Assembly (NCBI GenBank): GCA_963693365.1
Contig: CAVNZM010000005.1
Location: forward strand, 124,001 to 188,000
Reading direction: 5' to 3'
Origin: Amoebidium appalachense
Taxonomy: Eukaryota > Ichthyosporea
Length of the DNA: 64,000 bases
Shown: positions 34,818 through 53,600 of the stretch, piece after piece
Position numbering within the stretch: position 1 is the first letter of the stretch
Layout of the letters: each line of letters starts with the position of its first letter
The notes under the pieces: model-generated
Told to the model about the DNA's origin: nothing
What the model saw: only the letters and a program-made list of their open reading frames with translations
The model's database searches: none
Made by a program: the position numbers and the translations under genes

Positions 34818-36403
34818 ATGCCTGAGATTAAGCTCACCTACTTCGATATCCGCGCCCGTGCGGAGGCGGCCCGTCTTGCGCTGCACATTGGGGGAGTGCC
34901 CTTTACGGACGAGAGGGTGTCCCGTGACCAGTTTGGGGCCCTCAAGCAGGGCACAACCCTTCCCTTCGGCCAGATCCCCATCCTGACCGTCGAGGGAAAG
35001 GTAACATACCCCCCCCCCCCCCCCCCCCACCCCCTCTCCCTCGCCCCCCCCCCCCCCCCCCCCCCCCCCCTCCCCCCCCCTTCCCCCCCCCCCCCCACAC
35101 ACACACACAAAACACACAAAGTCCATTCTACTTATGGGCAACCCGGCATGCTCCCAACTGAGCCGAGTGGCCAATTTCTGAAGAACTGGTTCCTTTTATT
35201 GCTTAGTCCCGGCACCACGCAAAGCCACCCAGTGTACTGTCGGCAGCACAGTGTTTGTTCGCACCCGACTCCTCTCTGAACAGGGTTTGCGTTACGAATC
35301 GCATCGGCCCAAAGTACGATTTAGAAAACCCCGCAATACGATTAAAAGGGGGCATCCAATTAGTAAATACGACCCTGAAGGGTGTCAAAATGCTCGGAAT
35401 TTGCCTAAATACGATTAAGAGCGCCAAAACCAGGCAACCCCTGTCTCTGAACAAGTTTTTTTAATGCTACTCTTTCCCCACATACGTCTTTCGAATTCCC
35501 CCCACTTCCTCTTTCCTTCCCCATATGATCCAATCCACTAGTAGTTCACGTCTATTCTTTCCAACCAAACACCATACTTCATTTTCTTTGCCTCCACCTC
35601 CCCCCCCCCCCCCCCCCCCCTCCTCCCTCCCCCGCCGCCCCCTCATTAGTATCAACCACCACCACTGCTGGATTTGTTTCCTGTTCCTTTCTCTCGCCCC
35701 TCTTAAAACCTCCTCTGAACCCTCTCCCCCCCCCCTGCCCCCCCCCCCCCCCCCCCCCCCAAGGTTCTGTCGCAGAGCAAGGCCATTCTACGCTACTGTG
35801 GCCGTTTGACCAACCTCTATCCCGCCGACGCCTGGGATGCTGCAAAGGTCGACGAGGTGCTTGACATGGCTGATGATATTATTGCGCCTATGAGTGCGAC
35901 TATGCGAATGCAGGATGATGATGAGAAGAAGACTGCCCGGGAGGAAATACTGAAGACCAAGTGGCCGGCCATGCTTGGGGCTGTGGACAGGCTGTTGGAG
36001 CAGAACGGCACAGGGTACTACGTTGGTAGCACGGTGAGTTGGGGTGGTGGGTGGTGCACGTGTGTATTCGGGTGTTTTGGCCCTGTAGATAAGGGGAGTG
36101 GATGAAGGCTCGAACGACGTGTGTGGTCTGAAAATGTGGGGGGGATGGTTAAGGTGTGGTAGGCATGTTCGCTGGGGAAGGGTGTGGCTTGGTATGCATT
36201 TGTTGGTTCGGGGGGCAAGAAACGGGCGTAGGACGGAGATGGAGCGTCTCAGGGGAAGAGTACTTTTTCATGACCGTGGAATTCGACACTCCTAGTCTTT
36301 TGCCAGTGTTCGTGTGGTCTTGTGCCCCGCTGACAGTGGCTGCCCCACAGGTGACTATTGCCGACCTCCAGATGTATGTGTTCTTCACATGGATCAACTC
36401 GGG

Positions 36404-36437
<34 letters not shown>

Positions 36438-36969
36438 TTTTGAGACATGGGGTTTTTGCCCCTGAGGGTGGACTCTGCCTATGTTGCATACTCGTTCGAG
36501 TGTTTTTTTGCAAACCTCCTTGATGTTGTCCGGCTTCGTGAATGTGTACTTGGTGCTCTGGCAACACATCCTACAACCCCCCTCCTCTCCCCCCCTTGCC
36601 TTTTTTTTTTTGGTGGTGGTGGGGGGGGTGGGGGGGGGGGGGGGGGGGGGGGGGAGGGGGAGGGGAGGGGGAGGAGCTCACACACAGGGATACGCGGCAG
36701 TGTTTTTTGAATAATCAAAATATCACATGCGATTGCAGCCTTTGTGCTCTGTCTCTTTTGTTTGCCTTCTCCTTTGCACGTGCATTCTCCTTTAGTTGTT
36801 TGAGCTGCCGCTTACCAACACGTTTCCTAACACGTGGTGTGCACGTGCAGGGGTGATCGACCACATCCCAAAGACCCTCTTCGATGCCTACCCCCACATC
36901 AGCGCAAACATCAAGCTGGTGGATGAACATCCAAAGGTAGCCGAATGGAACGCAGCCCACAAGAAATAA
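34818..36969 (+). CDS. Glutathione S-transferase, sigma-like (copy 1)
   Basis: A cytosolic enzyme conjugating glutathione to electrophiles. Four exons (34818-35000, 35764-36033, 36351-36402, 36851-36969) sum to 624 bases, or 207 residues, the usual cytosolic GST length. The thioredoxin-fold half reads KLTYFDIRARAEAARLAL (catalytic Tyr8 expected) and LPFGQIPILTVEGK, with the cis-Pro in [16 protein letters not shown] is the glutathione-binding loop seen as QSxAI in the family. The helical half ends [11 protein letters not shown]...[13 protein letters not shown] is the N-capping motif region. All introns are GT-AG with C-run acceptors. AATAAA overlaps the stop codon. The tandem neighbour at 37626 is a paralogue with identical exon phases. 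I cannot assign a substrate. Confidence 0.93.
35281..35443. mobile_element. 163-bp hAT-type MITE in GST1 intron 1
   Basis: Terminal inverted repeats are CAGGGTTTGC (35281-35290) and the inverse of CAGGGGTTGC (ending 35443), 9 of 10 matching. The element is flanked by a perfect 8-bp direct repeat TCTCTGAA at 35273-35280 and 35444-35451. CAGGG ends plus 8-bp target duplications are the hAT signature. The interior is AT-rich with repeated ATACGATTA words and has no coding capacity, so it would need a transposase from elsewhere. Confidence 0.85.
36440..36575 (+). repeat. Dispersed repeat, copy B
   Basis: Lies in GST1 intron 3. Landmarks are CCTGAGGGTGGACTCTGCC, TATGTTGCATACTCG, TTTTTTTGCAAACCTCC, TTCGTGAATGTGTACTTGG and ACACATCCTACAACC, followed by a C-rich tail. 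Confidence 0.6.
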
Positions 36970-36970
36970 A
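36965..36970 (+). promoter_or_regulatory. Polyadenylation signal overlapping the GST1 stop
   Basis: AAGAAATAAATGG: AATAAA begins in the last lysine codon and spans the TAA stop. Confidence 0.65.
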
Positions 36971-37620
36971 TGGCATATGCCAATTGCATGTATAGCCTCC
37001 GTATTTGGGGGTCACCGTGTAGGGATGTATGTGTTAATAACATGGAGTATGATGGTAGATGATTGTCAAGTCTGCGCAACAGGCAGTGACTATGAGATCA
37101 AATGCTAAACAAGGCTTGCAAATAAGCCACAGTGTGGCAGTGGTTTGTGAATTGAGAAGTACATTCTTTGGAAACCATTGTGTCAGACGTTTGCACAAAC
37201 CAACAAGGGCCCTTGCCTCTGTGCCAGGTGCTGGCCTGGTGGTAAAGTCGTCCTCTTCAATCCTCAAGCCAAGCCTTGCAAATACCGCTTGTAAGGTGTG
37301 GCACAAAGTGTCCTCTGAGGCGGCACTGCGCGTTTTCTCTGGCATAAAAAAGACTCAAAAATGGAGCCTGATCGAGGAGGGTTTATTTTTGAGTGGGCGA
37401 CACACAGGGCATGCAGGGGAAAGTGCACCTTGGCGCTCGAATTTCAATCATAGCGTGCAGCATATTTGTCAACCCTGTGCTATTCACATGCATGATTGGT
37501 CCGGAACGCACCCTGCCTATCAGGATGATCAGGGTATGAAAATGTCCCTACCGGGACACGACCTCAGTTTGAGTTCGTGCGCTCAGTCTGTAACGTAAAG
37601 TTTGGGAGAAAAACCTGTCC
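36971..37620. other. Spacer between the two GST genes
   Basis: About 650 bases, open over long stretches on both strands. A minus-strand frame from ATG at 37345 (DTLCHTLQAVFARLGLRIEE) and an overlapping plus-strand frame (37059-37598) compete, and neither shows the GC-rich third positions of real exons. An inverted CCAAT (TGATTGG) near 37492 may belong to the GST2 promoter, with a weak TATGAAAA near 37534. Confidence 0.35.
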
Positions 37621-37625
37621 TCACC

Positions 37626-38105
37626 ATGGCACTACCCACCTCCCTCCGGTTCACCTACTTCAATATCCGTGCAAGGGGAGAGGCCACCCGCCTCGCGCTG
37701 TATGTGGGGGGGCTGCCCTTTACTGACGAGAGGATCACAAGAGACCAGTTCAATGTTCTCAAGCAAACCCCGGCCTTGCCTTTTGGCCAGGTGCCTGTTC
37801 TCACGGTCGACGGAAAGGTGCAAAACCCCACAGCCCCCTGCTCCTTCCTCATTCTTTCTACACATTCCCCTCAGCCTTCTTACATCAAGCACAATCCTCT
37901 GCCCTAGCCCCCAGACGTCCTTGCCTCTGCCCCCCTGTCTGGTTCCCTCCTATATGGCATGCAGGCACACGCACTTACACTCAACTAAACAATGTCTAGA
38001 ACCGACGTTTTATTCGGGTGTTAAGGATATCTTTGCTGTGCAATGCATTCTTTTATTTCTCTTCTGACTCCATACACCTCCTCCCCCCTGCCCTACTTAA
38101 CCACC

Positions 38106-38141
<36 letters not shown>

Positions 38142-38457
38142 CCCCTCCGACTCCGACTATGACGTAAGTTCGAACTCGACGGGTTGCATGTTTGGGCCAA
38201 TCCTCCCCCCCCCCCCCCTCCCCCCTCCCTTCCTCCCCAACCTCCCCTCCCCCCCCCCCCACACACACAAATACTCCCCCCTACCCCCCCCCCCCCCAAA
38301 AAAAAGAAACCCCCTCCCCTCCTCCCCCCCCCCCCCCCCTCACCTACCCTCCCTACCCCTTCAACTCCATTTTTCGACCCCGCACAGCGCATGCTGCCCG
38401 TTCCCATTCCTATCCCTTCCCTGTGACCACCGCCTTCCGACCATCTTATTCCTCCCT

Positions 38458-38493
<36 letters not shown>

Positions 38494-38836
38494 AGGTTCT
38501 GTCGCAGAGCAAAGCCATCCTGCGCTACTGTGGCCGTCTGACCAACCTCTACCCCTCTGACGCCTGGGAGGCAGCCAAGGTCGACGAGATAATTGATATG
38601 ACCGACGACATAATGGAACCTGTCAGCGCCACGTTCAGACTCAAGGAGCAGGAGGAGAAGAAGAGGGTGAGGGTCAAGCTGCTGGAGACAAAGTGGCCAC
38701 CAATGTTTGCGGCTGCAGAGAGGTTGCTGAGGGAGAATGAAACAGGGTACTATGTGGGCAAGAAGGTGCGCGCGTGTTTGGGTGTCTTGGGGTCGGTGGG
38801 TGTTTTTGGATGCATGTGAGTGTATGGTGTGTGTGT

Positions 38837-38882
<46 letters not shown>

Positions 38883-39106
38883 TATGGGGGGAGGGGGGGG
38901 GGGGTATGCGTGTGGTATGGTGTGTGCGTGTGTGCATGTGTGTGTGGTAGGGGGGGGGGTGGGTATGCGTGTGGCGTGCGTGTGTGTGTGTGTGTGTCTG
39001 TGTGTCTGTGTGTCTGTGTGTGTGTGTGTGTGTGCGCGCGTGCGTGTGCGCACGCGCGAGTGTGGTAAGGGGGGAGGGGGGGGAGGGGGGTATGCGTGTG
39101 TGGTAT

Positions 39107-39177
<71 letters not shown>

Positions 39178-39194
39178 TATGTGTGTGGTGTGTG

Positions 39195-39255
<61 letters not shown>

Positions 39256-40042
39256 CATGAGAGAAAAGCTCGGGTACACACCGTGCTGGTGTGTCTGTGC
39301 ATCTGCGAGTGTGTTAATTAAGTGCATGGGAGAGGAAAGGGAAGGAGAGGGGATTTGAGGAGAGGTGGGCTGAGAGAGAGGAGGAGAGGGGGAAGGGAGG
39401 GTGGGGGGAAGGGGGAAAGGGGGGGGGGGGGGGGGGGGGAGGTAGGCAGAGGACATAAATTTGAGGCATAGGAGAGTTTTGGTCTTGTTTTTTTCCCCCG
39501 GGAGGGGGGGGGGCGTTGGTGAACGAATATGGTAGCTGGATGGCACTACTGATTGGGTCTGTTGTCACGTGATACAGATGACCATAGCCGACCTCCAGGC
39601 CTACGTCTCCTTCACCTGGTTGAGTTCAGGTAAACAACCCTCCCCCCCCCCCCCCCCCCCCCCCCGGGTGCCCCCACGCGCGCTGCTAACAACAGAATGA
39701 ATAGAAGCAACCAATAAGTCAAACAGAAACAGCCAGCCTACCACAAATGTATTCTAACATTATATTGCGCCTGGTTGTTGCCCAAATTTCAAGTGGGAGG
39801 TCGAATAGGGTCATATACGGATTTCACACAACCTTTAGTCTCAACTCGTACCTCTCCCCCCCCCCCCCCCTCCTCCCCCTGCCCCCGTGTTTCCACCTTC
39901 CCCCGCAGAAGCACACACTGCCACTCAACCACCCTCATGTCCACAACACAATATTGTTAGTATAAAGAAAGGAATAAAAGGCTTGGTTGGGCACGGAGGG
40001 TAGGTGTGGTTCAGACGAAGGGTCTTGCACCGTGTAACGTGG

Positions 40043-40099
<57 letters not shown>

Positions 40100-40251
40100 G
40101 TGATATTTAGTGATCGTGGTGTGTACGTGCAGGGGTGATCGACCACATCCCCAAGACACTCTTCGATGCCTATCCCCACATCAGCGCAAACATCAAGCGG
40201 GTGGATGAACATCCGAAGGTCACCGAATGGAACGCGGCACATAAAAAGTAA
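37626..40251 (+). CDS. Glutathione S-transferase, sigma-like (copy 2)
   Basis: Tandem paralogue of the gene at 34818 with the same four-exon layout: 37626-37817, 38496-38765, 39578-39629, 40133-40251 (633 bases, 210 residues). The N-terminus is [25 protein letters not shown] (catalytic Tyr11 expected), then [14 protein letters not shown] with cis-Pro and [11 protein letters not shown]. Exons 2, 3 and 4 have exactly the same lengths as in copy 1. The final 39 residues differ from copy 1 at only two positions, whereas the middle of exon 2 has diverged strongly, giving a mosaic pattern. Introns carry C-run acceptors, a long (GT)n block (38840-39250) and a (CA)n tract (40048-40098). An upstream in-frame TTG exists but ATG at 37626 is the natural start. 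Confidence 0.93.
38841..39250 (+). repeat. (GT)n-rich block with G-runs
   Basis: Alternating GT runs and G-runs with repeated GGGTATGCGTGTGG words, in GST2 intron 2. Confidence 0.95.
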
Positions 40252-41142
40252 TGTGAATGGCTCATTGGCATACACTAATGTTAGTATACGTTAGCTTTAG
40301 TTTTCACAATTCTCTAACAGCGTCTTGTTTAAAGTTGTGCACCATGGGATCTGCACATAACCTGACGGCTGTGTGGTCTAACTAAACATATATGTATGAG
40401 TACTAGCAGAGGGTGAAGGGCAGGCATTACATAAATCAGTGTTGTGTGTTGGTGCACGTGTTGTGAATGCACATGTGTGGCCGGGCACTGTGTCTTTAGG
40501 CCCACGCAGCACCAGCACAGACTCTAGTGGGGGCATGCTGGTGAGGGGGGGCTGACAGCAGCCCCACCTACATGCAGGCGTGTGTGCACATCAGCTTTGA
40601 GGTGTATGTGTGTGTGTGTGTTGGGGGGGAGCCCGGGGGGAGGGGAAGGGGGGGGGGGGGGGGGGGGGGGGAGGATAAGGACCCAAATAACTTATATCGA
40701 CCTTATTTTAAATGGAATTACCATGGTGAGCTGATCATATCACGTGTACAAACAACACCGACCTCCACTGTGTACCTGATGTAACACTGAGGGGAAAGAC
40801 CATGCAACCCCCTGTACCCGAGTCCGCTTATCTGTACCTCGAATAAACATTGTAAACACCATGCCATGTAGTGCTGTATGGGACATCATCAAAGGTCCAA
40901 ACCTAGGATGACCATATATAGCGTAGATCTAGCATATGCATGCATCAACCGTGCACGTGCAACGTACTACTGTCAATGGTTGCTAGCGCCTGTGCTGACA
41001 CGTGGACATGGCCGACCACATGCATGCACATGTTCAGCAAGCGCAAGGTGCTGCGGCCCCTTACATATCCTACGGGTGCACTGAGCCCAGACACGCGGCT
41101 GCCATGCCACACAGCCAGTGGCATGCGCACATGCAGACACGA

Positions 41143-41265
41143 ACGGTGACCCACACACACACATACACATGTCAGCATGCAGTACGGTGACCCACACACA
41201 CACATGCACATGTCAGCATGCAGTACGGTGACCCACACACACACAGACACATGTCAGCATGCAGT
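41143..41265 (+). repeat. 41-bp minisatellite, 3 copies
   Basis: Units start at 41143, 41184 and 41225 with ACGGTGACCCACACACACAC and end with ATGTCAGCATGCAGT. Confidence 0.95.
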
Positions 41266-41771
41266 CAGAGGGTGTGCACATGCTGGGGTCGACCTGCACA
41301 CCCATTTTGCTTCATCAGGTGCATCAGACGGTGGAGCATGCATGTACGTGGCTTATAGGTGCCAATTGTGGCATCCAGTGGCATGCTATGTTGCATGGGC
41401 CAAGCATGGGCCATGCGTGTTGTGTATCTACTCATGGTTGCACCATTGAATGTTTAGGTATAGACCGAATAGACTCCCGGCGTGCCTGCTCAAAACAGAA
41501 AACACATGCATCAAGTCCAGCATGTATGGATATCATTGTGTACATCGTCAAAATACAGCAAACATTTTCCTCAATGGATATTCATCTTAGGGCTAGTCAA
41601 AACCAAACAGGTATAGAATCGTGTTTTGGACACTCTTAACGCACTGTTACTATTGCCATTCCCTACCCACACTCTAAATAAATAAAGACATTGCCTAAAA
41701 CATTTACATCCATTGCACTAGCTAGCCAGTACACTTTCAAAAAAATTGGTGTGTGCCTCTGTGTTACTTGT

Positions 41772-41809
<38 letters not shown>

Positions 41810-42043
41810 TGTGTGTGTGTGTGTGTGATGTGTGTGTGTGTGGGCTGGGGGGAGGGGGGGGGGGGGGGGGGGGGGGGGTTGATTTAAGGGTTGGCTTTAA
41901 ATGTGTCGGGTGTTGCATTTTGTACCCTGAGGATTTAAACGTCCGTGATACTATGGAAATGTATGTGGGGCCAGGCTGACTGGGTGATTTTTACAGCTAT
42001 GCGATTTGAATAACAGCACCCTTTGTCACCGTCACAGCCATCA

Positions 42044-42044
42044 G

Positions 42045-42108
<64 letters not shown>

Positions 42109-42117
42109 AAAAAAAGA
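42044..42117 (+). repeat. C-run (about 55) followed by A-run
   Basis: One of the longest C homopolymers in the window, directly continued by an A/G-rich tract. It lies just past the stop codon of the kinase gene. Confidence 0.97.
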
Positions 42118-42169
42118 AAAAAAGGGAAAAAAGGGGAAAAGGGGCAAGAGATGGAGAAAAGCACAGCCC

Positions 42170-49106
<6,937 letters not shown>

Positions 49107-49679
49107 CTTCGGTTGTTGCTATATCTAAGTGGCACTCGTGAATATGTCTATGAATTTTTTCGGCTATTGCTGTAACCGTATATCGACCGGCATGATGTAA
49201 CAGTGTGTGGATATTAGCAGGTGCTGGTGTATTGTTGCTTTGAACTATTAACGCCCTATGCTACTTCTTGCCTCGGTCCTAGCTCTCCAGCTCTCTTCAA
49301 CTCGTCGAGGCTCTCGGCAATGGCAAACATACAGGCATAAGTGCACTCTATTCGTCCCGCCCTCTCACCTTCTTTCTCTAACTCTTTCTGTCTGCATGAT
49401 CTCCCCATACTTCCTCCCTCCTTCCTTACCTCCCTTGCCCCCCCGTCCCCGCCCCTCTCTCCCTCTCCCTCTCCCTGGAGCTCTTTCCCCCTCCCTCCCT
49501 CTCCCTCTCCCTCTTCCTCTTTCCCTCTCTCCCTCGCTCCTTCTCCCTCTATCTCACTCTGCCTCTCCCCCACTCCCCCGCTCCCCCTCTCTCTCTCGGC
49601 CTCTCTCCCTCTTTCTCTTTCCCTTTCTCCTCTCTCTTCCCCTCTCCCTCTCTCTTCCTGCCTCACTCTCTCCCTCCCT

Positions 49680-49762
<83 letters not shown>

Positions 49763-49792
49763 GCTCTCTCTCGCTCCCTCCTTCTCTCTCTT

Positions 49793-49823
<31 letters not shown>

Positions 49824-49929
49824 ATGTGCGTGTGTGTGTGCGTGTGTGCGTGTGTGTGTGTGTGTGTGTTTGTGTTGTGCGTGTGTGTATGTGCGTGTGT
49901 GTGTTGTGTGTATATAAGTATAAGTATAA

Positions 49930-49996
<67 letters not shown>

Positions 49997-51640
49997 TGTA
50001 TCTATCCTATTCTGTATATCTCCTCCTCTATTTCTATTTCTCTATAGCTAATATTTCATTTCAACTACTCGCCGGTCCAATAATCTAGCTAAGCGCTTGC
50101 AAGTTGTCACGAGTTCTCGGTCTGCACTGGAGCCGGCAACTCAGCCTCGAGCCTCTGCTGTGTTGACGCTGATCTTGCTGGAATGCTGTTACACTCCAAA
50201 TTTATGTCTCAGCAATCAAATACCTTCGCGAATATCCATAATAGGGTAGATAATAAGGTTTGCGCGGGAAACCGAGTGTGAAATGATTGGCTGTTTCGAG
50301 GCTCATCTCCGCTCAACTGTAACATGGGCTGTTACACGGCCTGCCCTCAAACCTTCACTGAGACTGCGACAATATGTAAACCTACACTTATTACATCCTT
50401 TTTAAACCATCATAATCCGGACAATGGGCAATTGTTCAGCAAATATTATATCTATAGATCATATGATATTTTTTTGATTACTTTACGGTTGTACACTGAG
50501 CCTCGATTCGCTCGAAACGACCGCTATAGGAATTATTGAAAACTCCTGTTCAATGATTGGATGTCGACAGCCAATCAACAAATTTAAAAATAAACACCAT
50601 ATGGGGAAAACAGCCTTTTCCTATAGCCAATCAGAGGGGAGTCTCGAACTTTTACAACCAATTATGCGGAATACTTTGACAAACACAGCCGCACGATATC
50701 TCCCTAGCTTTAAAATGTTTTGCAAATTCCGGAAGTAAAGGGGGGCTCAGGGGTTCACGGTGGATACAGACAAGGGGTTATCTTCCTAAGTTCTGGAACT
50801 TTCAACTAATCAAAAGGCATTTCTGAGCGTTATAGAGAATTCACAAAGCAATTTGCTATAAAGCAGAACACTGTATAGGGCATGCAGGTCGTTGCTCCTC
50901 TGCATTGAAATTTCGGCTGTCGAGTCCGACTCCGTCTGTAAGCATTTGAGATTTGAAATATGCACATATTTTCCAAGAGTAGGGGTTCATTTCATATAGA
51001 GTATGATCAGCCAAAAACTTCTGAATCAAAGAATTGGACGTAAATAAACCAAAAACTAGGGGCTGAGAACTCCCAGGTGTTTGAAAAAATCACAGATAAC
51101 TACATTAGTAAATACGCCACACGCTTTAAGTACTTGATCAATTGCCTCGAGATAAATTGATTGTCCCCAGCACGGTCATCTGAGGGGATGACACTTCTAA
51201 GTCATAACGCCACTGGATTGGTCGGACGTCGACTTCGAATATTTGGATGAATATTAATTTACCCCGTATATGTTGAGGGGCTATAAATAGAGGTAAGAAG
51301 GGAGTTAATTAAGTAACTATCCTGAATAACATGGTACGATTTAATACCTTACAAAATAGTATTTTCATACATCTGTAACCATTTTTGTGTAGTATATGCC
51401 TATTTTTAGGACTCAAGGAAGCCGTCCGCCAGCCATAGGTTTGCGTTTTGCATAGCATTATGCCGATGTTTACGATACAAGAGTCGCATTCTATTGGCAA
51501 TCACTCCTTTCCAGCAACGCCCTGTTAACAATCCAATTATACGTGAGTAATCGCATTTAAAAAGGTATAGCTTTGTTTTAAACACCATTTCAGCCAGATG
51601 TTAAATAAAGATCATGAGCGTACACAACCGCTTTTGACGG
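49107..51640. other. Divergent spacer between kinase and SAM genes
   Basis: 49260-50020 is pyrimidine and dinucleotide repeat. 50050-51660 is the longest AT-rich stretch of the window, with several CCAATCA motifs (about 50288, 50553, 50572, 50628) and an unassigned TATAAATAG at 51282. No coding region is supported; short frames here lack family matches. Confidence 0.5.
49680..50020 (+). repeat. (CT)n, (GT)n and (TA)n cluster
   Basis: CT block (about 49688-49761), GT-rich stretch, TATATA block (about 49928-49950), then GT again. Confidence 0.97.
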
Positions 51641-51662
51641 GAATAATCAGAACCCTGTGCTT

Positions 51663-51668
51663 TATAAA
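51663..51668 (+). promoter_or_regulatory. TATA box of the SAM-domain gene
   Basis: TTTATAAAGCC lies about 147 bases before the start codon. The leader (about 51690-51809) contains a pyrimidine-rich ctttgcag that could be a 5'UTR acceptor. A second consensus TATAAATAG at 51282 might be an alternative upstream promoter. Confidence 0.6.
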
Positions 51669-51809
51669 GCCTCGCGGCTCCAAATGATTGTGTTTTTGAG
51701 AACGGGGGAAAGTTTTTCTACGTTTGTTTCGTGTATTTAGTGTTGGTTACCCTTGCCTTTGCAGGGACGCTGTTCTATGTCGCTCTGTTCGAGTCCCTAA
51801 GCAGCCAGC

Positions 51810-52697
51810 ATGCAGGCATCGGACCTCAACCCTCACGCTAAGCCCTTTGACTTTCTCCCCACGCCCCCCGACTCTCCCGAACACTCCAAACATGAACGTA
51901 CCGGGTCCACGCTGAAGTGCGGCCAGGAGGGCAGTGAGACCCTAGCTCCAGCACCCACGTCTCGGCGCATGTCAAAGAAAGATGCAGCGGCGGCGGCGCG
52001 GCGCAGGCGGCACTCTGTGGACGCGCTGGACTTTACGGGGCTGCGGCTTGTGGACGTGGCCACGTTCCTGCGGCACATACGGCTGCACAAGTACACAGAT
52101 CTGTTCCAGGGGTCGGGCATAAACTTTGCCCAGCTGCTGGCTATGGGCGACGCTGAGCTGGACGCCTTGGGCGTGCACGCGCAAGGCGCACGCACGCGGC
52201 TGCTGAAGGCGCTGGGGCGCTACAACGACTACCTAGCGCTTAACTGGGAGGACCGCCCGGCAGCGGATGCGCTCGAGGCCATCATACCAATGCGTGGGGA
52301 CATACGGCCACGGGGCAGGAGTCGTCGCAACAGCGCACCGTCCATGTTCTCGTGGCCACCTCTGGCCGTGGTGGAGGACGAGGAGAGGCAGGGCGGGCTC
52401 AGTGCCATCAGTGAGGCGGGGCTGCACGACGGGGAGGGGGACGACGGGCTGGAGCTGTGTGGGGCCGTGGCCAGTGCGGCCGAGCAGTTGCTGTCCATCC
52501 TCGACGACGACACCAGTGACGGCAGTGAGGCGTCCCCACGCATCCCCCTGCAGTACACAGACACGTACAGGCGCGCACGTGCTGTGTCGGCACCAGAGCC
52601 TCCGCCAGTGCTGTTCAAGGGGTTTGACATCTGGGCCTCCACCGCACACACACAGGCCTGGGGTGGTGCCTTTGAATCCTCGGTTCGTGCACTGTAA
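51810..52697 (+). CDS. Smaug/Vts1-like SAM protein with PAM2 motif
   Basis: A single-exon 295-residue protein. Residues 81-140 form a SAM domain, FLRHIRLHKYTDLFQG...LLAMGDAELDALGV...GARTRLLKALGRY. RLHKYTD and GAR..LLKA are the signature of the RNA-binding Smaug/Vts1 SAM subgroup, which recognises hairpin RNAs and recruits deadenylases. At the N-terminus DLNPHAKPF (residues 5-13) fits the PAM2 consensus LNxxAxxF, which binds the MLLE domain of poly(A)-binding protein. Basic stretches RRMSKKD and ARRRRHS (residues 52-69) may be nuclear signals or kinase sites. The C-terminal half is acidic and low in complexity (DDDTSDGSEASP). Inferred role: post-transcriptional control of mRNA stability or translation in the cytosol. 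The GC-rich third positions and the TATA box at 51663 support a real gene. It diverges from the kinase gene. Confidence 0.85.
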   Translation: MQASDLNPHAKPFDFLPTPPDSPEHSKHERTGSTLKCGQEGSETLAPAPTSRRMSKKDAAAAARRRRHSVDALDFTGLRLVDVATFLRHIRLHKYTDLFQGSGINFAQLLAMGDAELDALGVHAQGARTRLLKALGRYNDYLALNWEDRPAADALEAIIPMRGDIRPRGRSRRNSAPSMFSWPPLAVVEDEERQGGLSAISEAGLHDGEGDDGLELCGAVASAAEQLLSILDDDTSDGSEASPRIPLQYTDTYRRARAVSAPEPPPVLFKGFDIWASTAHTQAWGGAFESSVRAL

Positions 52698-53600
52698 TTA
52701 GAGTTGTATGACTGGAGGGGCTGCACCCTCTGTTTTTTTCTGATGGTTAGAGTTATGCGTGAAGAGTCACCCTCTGTGAGTGTGTGAGCTGATATGAAAG
52801 TGAGGGGACCAATAGGCTGCGTTGTACGCTGCTGCGTGGTGCCGGCCACCACGTGTTGTCTCTGCAAATATACGAAGGGGCTTGTGCCCTGTGAGCAACA
52901 GCTGTTGTGACTGTCCCACAGGGAAAATGTACGTATGTGTGTCTATGTAATACACTGTTGTGTGCCGTCATAACAAGCTGCACGGCACGTGCGCACGTCT
53001 GTCCTGTTAATAGGACCATGCAAACAGTCTTCGTTGGACATTGCTAATTGGGCTACCGAAGAAGCCTTGTTGCGGTGGCCGTGAACACCTTAACTAGGGA
53101 CTTTGGGATAACACCAGGGATTGAGGTAGCACGCTATCTAAGTGGACATGACTAAAAACCTTGTGGCAGTTCTAATGGGTAGGACCTGGAGTAGCCCAAG
53201 GAGTAAATCTGCAGCAGTACAGGCACTTACTACATGTATAGGGGTTGAAAGTTGTTTCTGCTTCCTTTTTTTGTGGACACGGAAAGTTATGGTGCAGCGA
53301 GTTATGTGTGCCCTTCTTATGTGAATATAATCGAGTACTGGTACTGTACAAGTTTGGTCACAAAAGCACGATGCATGACACAAAATGTGTAGCTGAAGGG
53401 TCCACCCTTTACTGTGGCAGGCTATGTGTTAGTGCTCGCACGCTGTATCCGTTCAACTTGAAACCTTGTTTGACCCCCACCCTTACCCTACCACCCCTAG
53501 GCCTCTTGCTTTTCTGCACACACACATTTTTGTTCTTCATTCATACCGCTGGGTGTAGCGCGTATATATATTGACACGAAATTTGTTGTACAGTCACATT
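52698..53600. other. 3' flank of the SAM gene
   Basis: About 900 bases without a supported coding region. No close AATAAA follows the stop; the transcript end is unclear. Confidence 0.45.

Larger units (their letters stand above)
40252..42160. other. Convergent spacer between GST2 and the kinase gene
   Basis: No coding region is supported. Contains an AATAAA near 40843, a CCATATATA near-match at 40912, a 41-bp minisatellite, GT and G runs at 41770-41880, and a C-run of about 55 bases followed by an A-run at 42044-42117. Confidence 0.55.

Noticed and set aside
37034-37598. Overlapping frames on both strands between the GST genes
   Set aside because: Neither shows family similarity, splice support or the GC-rich third positions of the genuine exons; described only as spacer.
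51786-51800. GTTCGAGTCCC resembling a tRNA T-loop
   Set aside because: No matching A box or cloverleaf; it lies in the 5' leader of the SAM gene.
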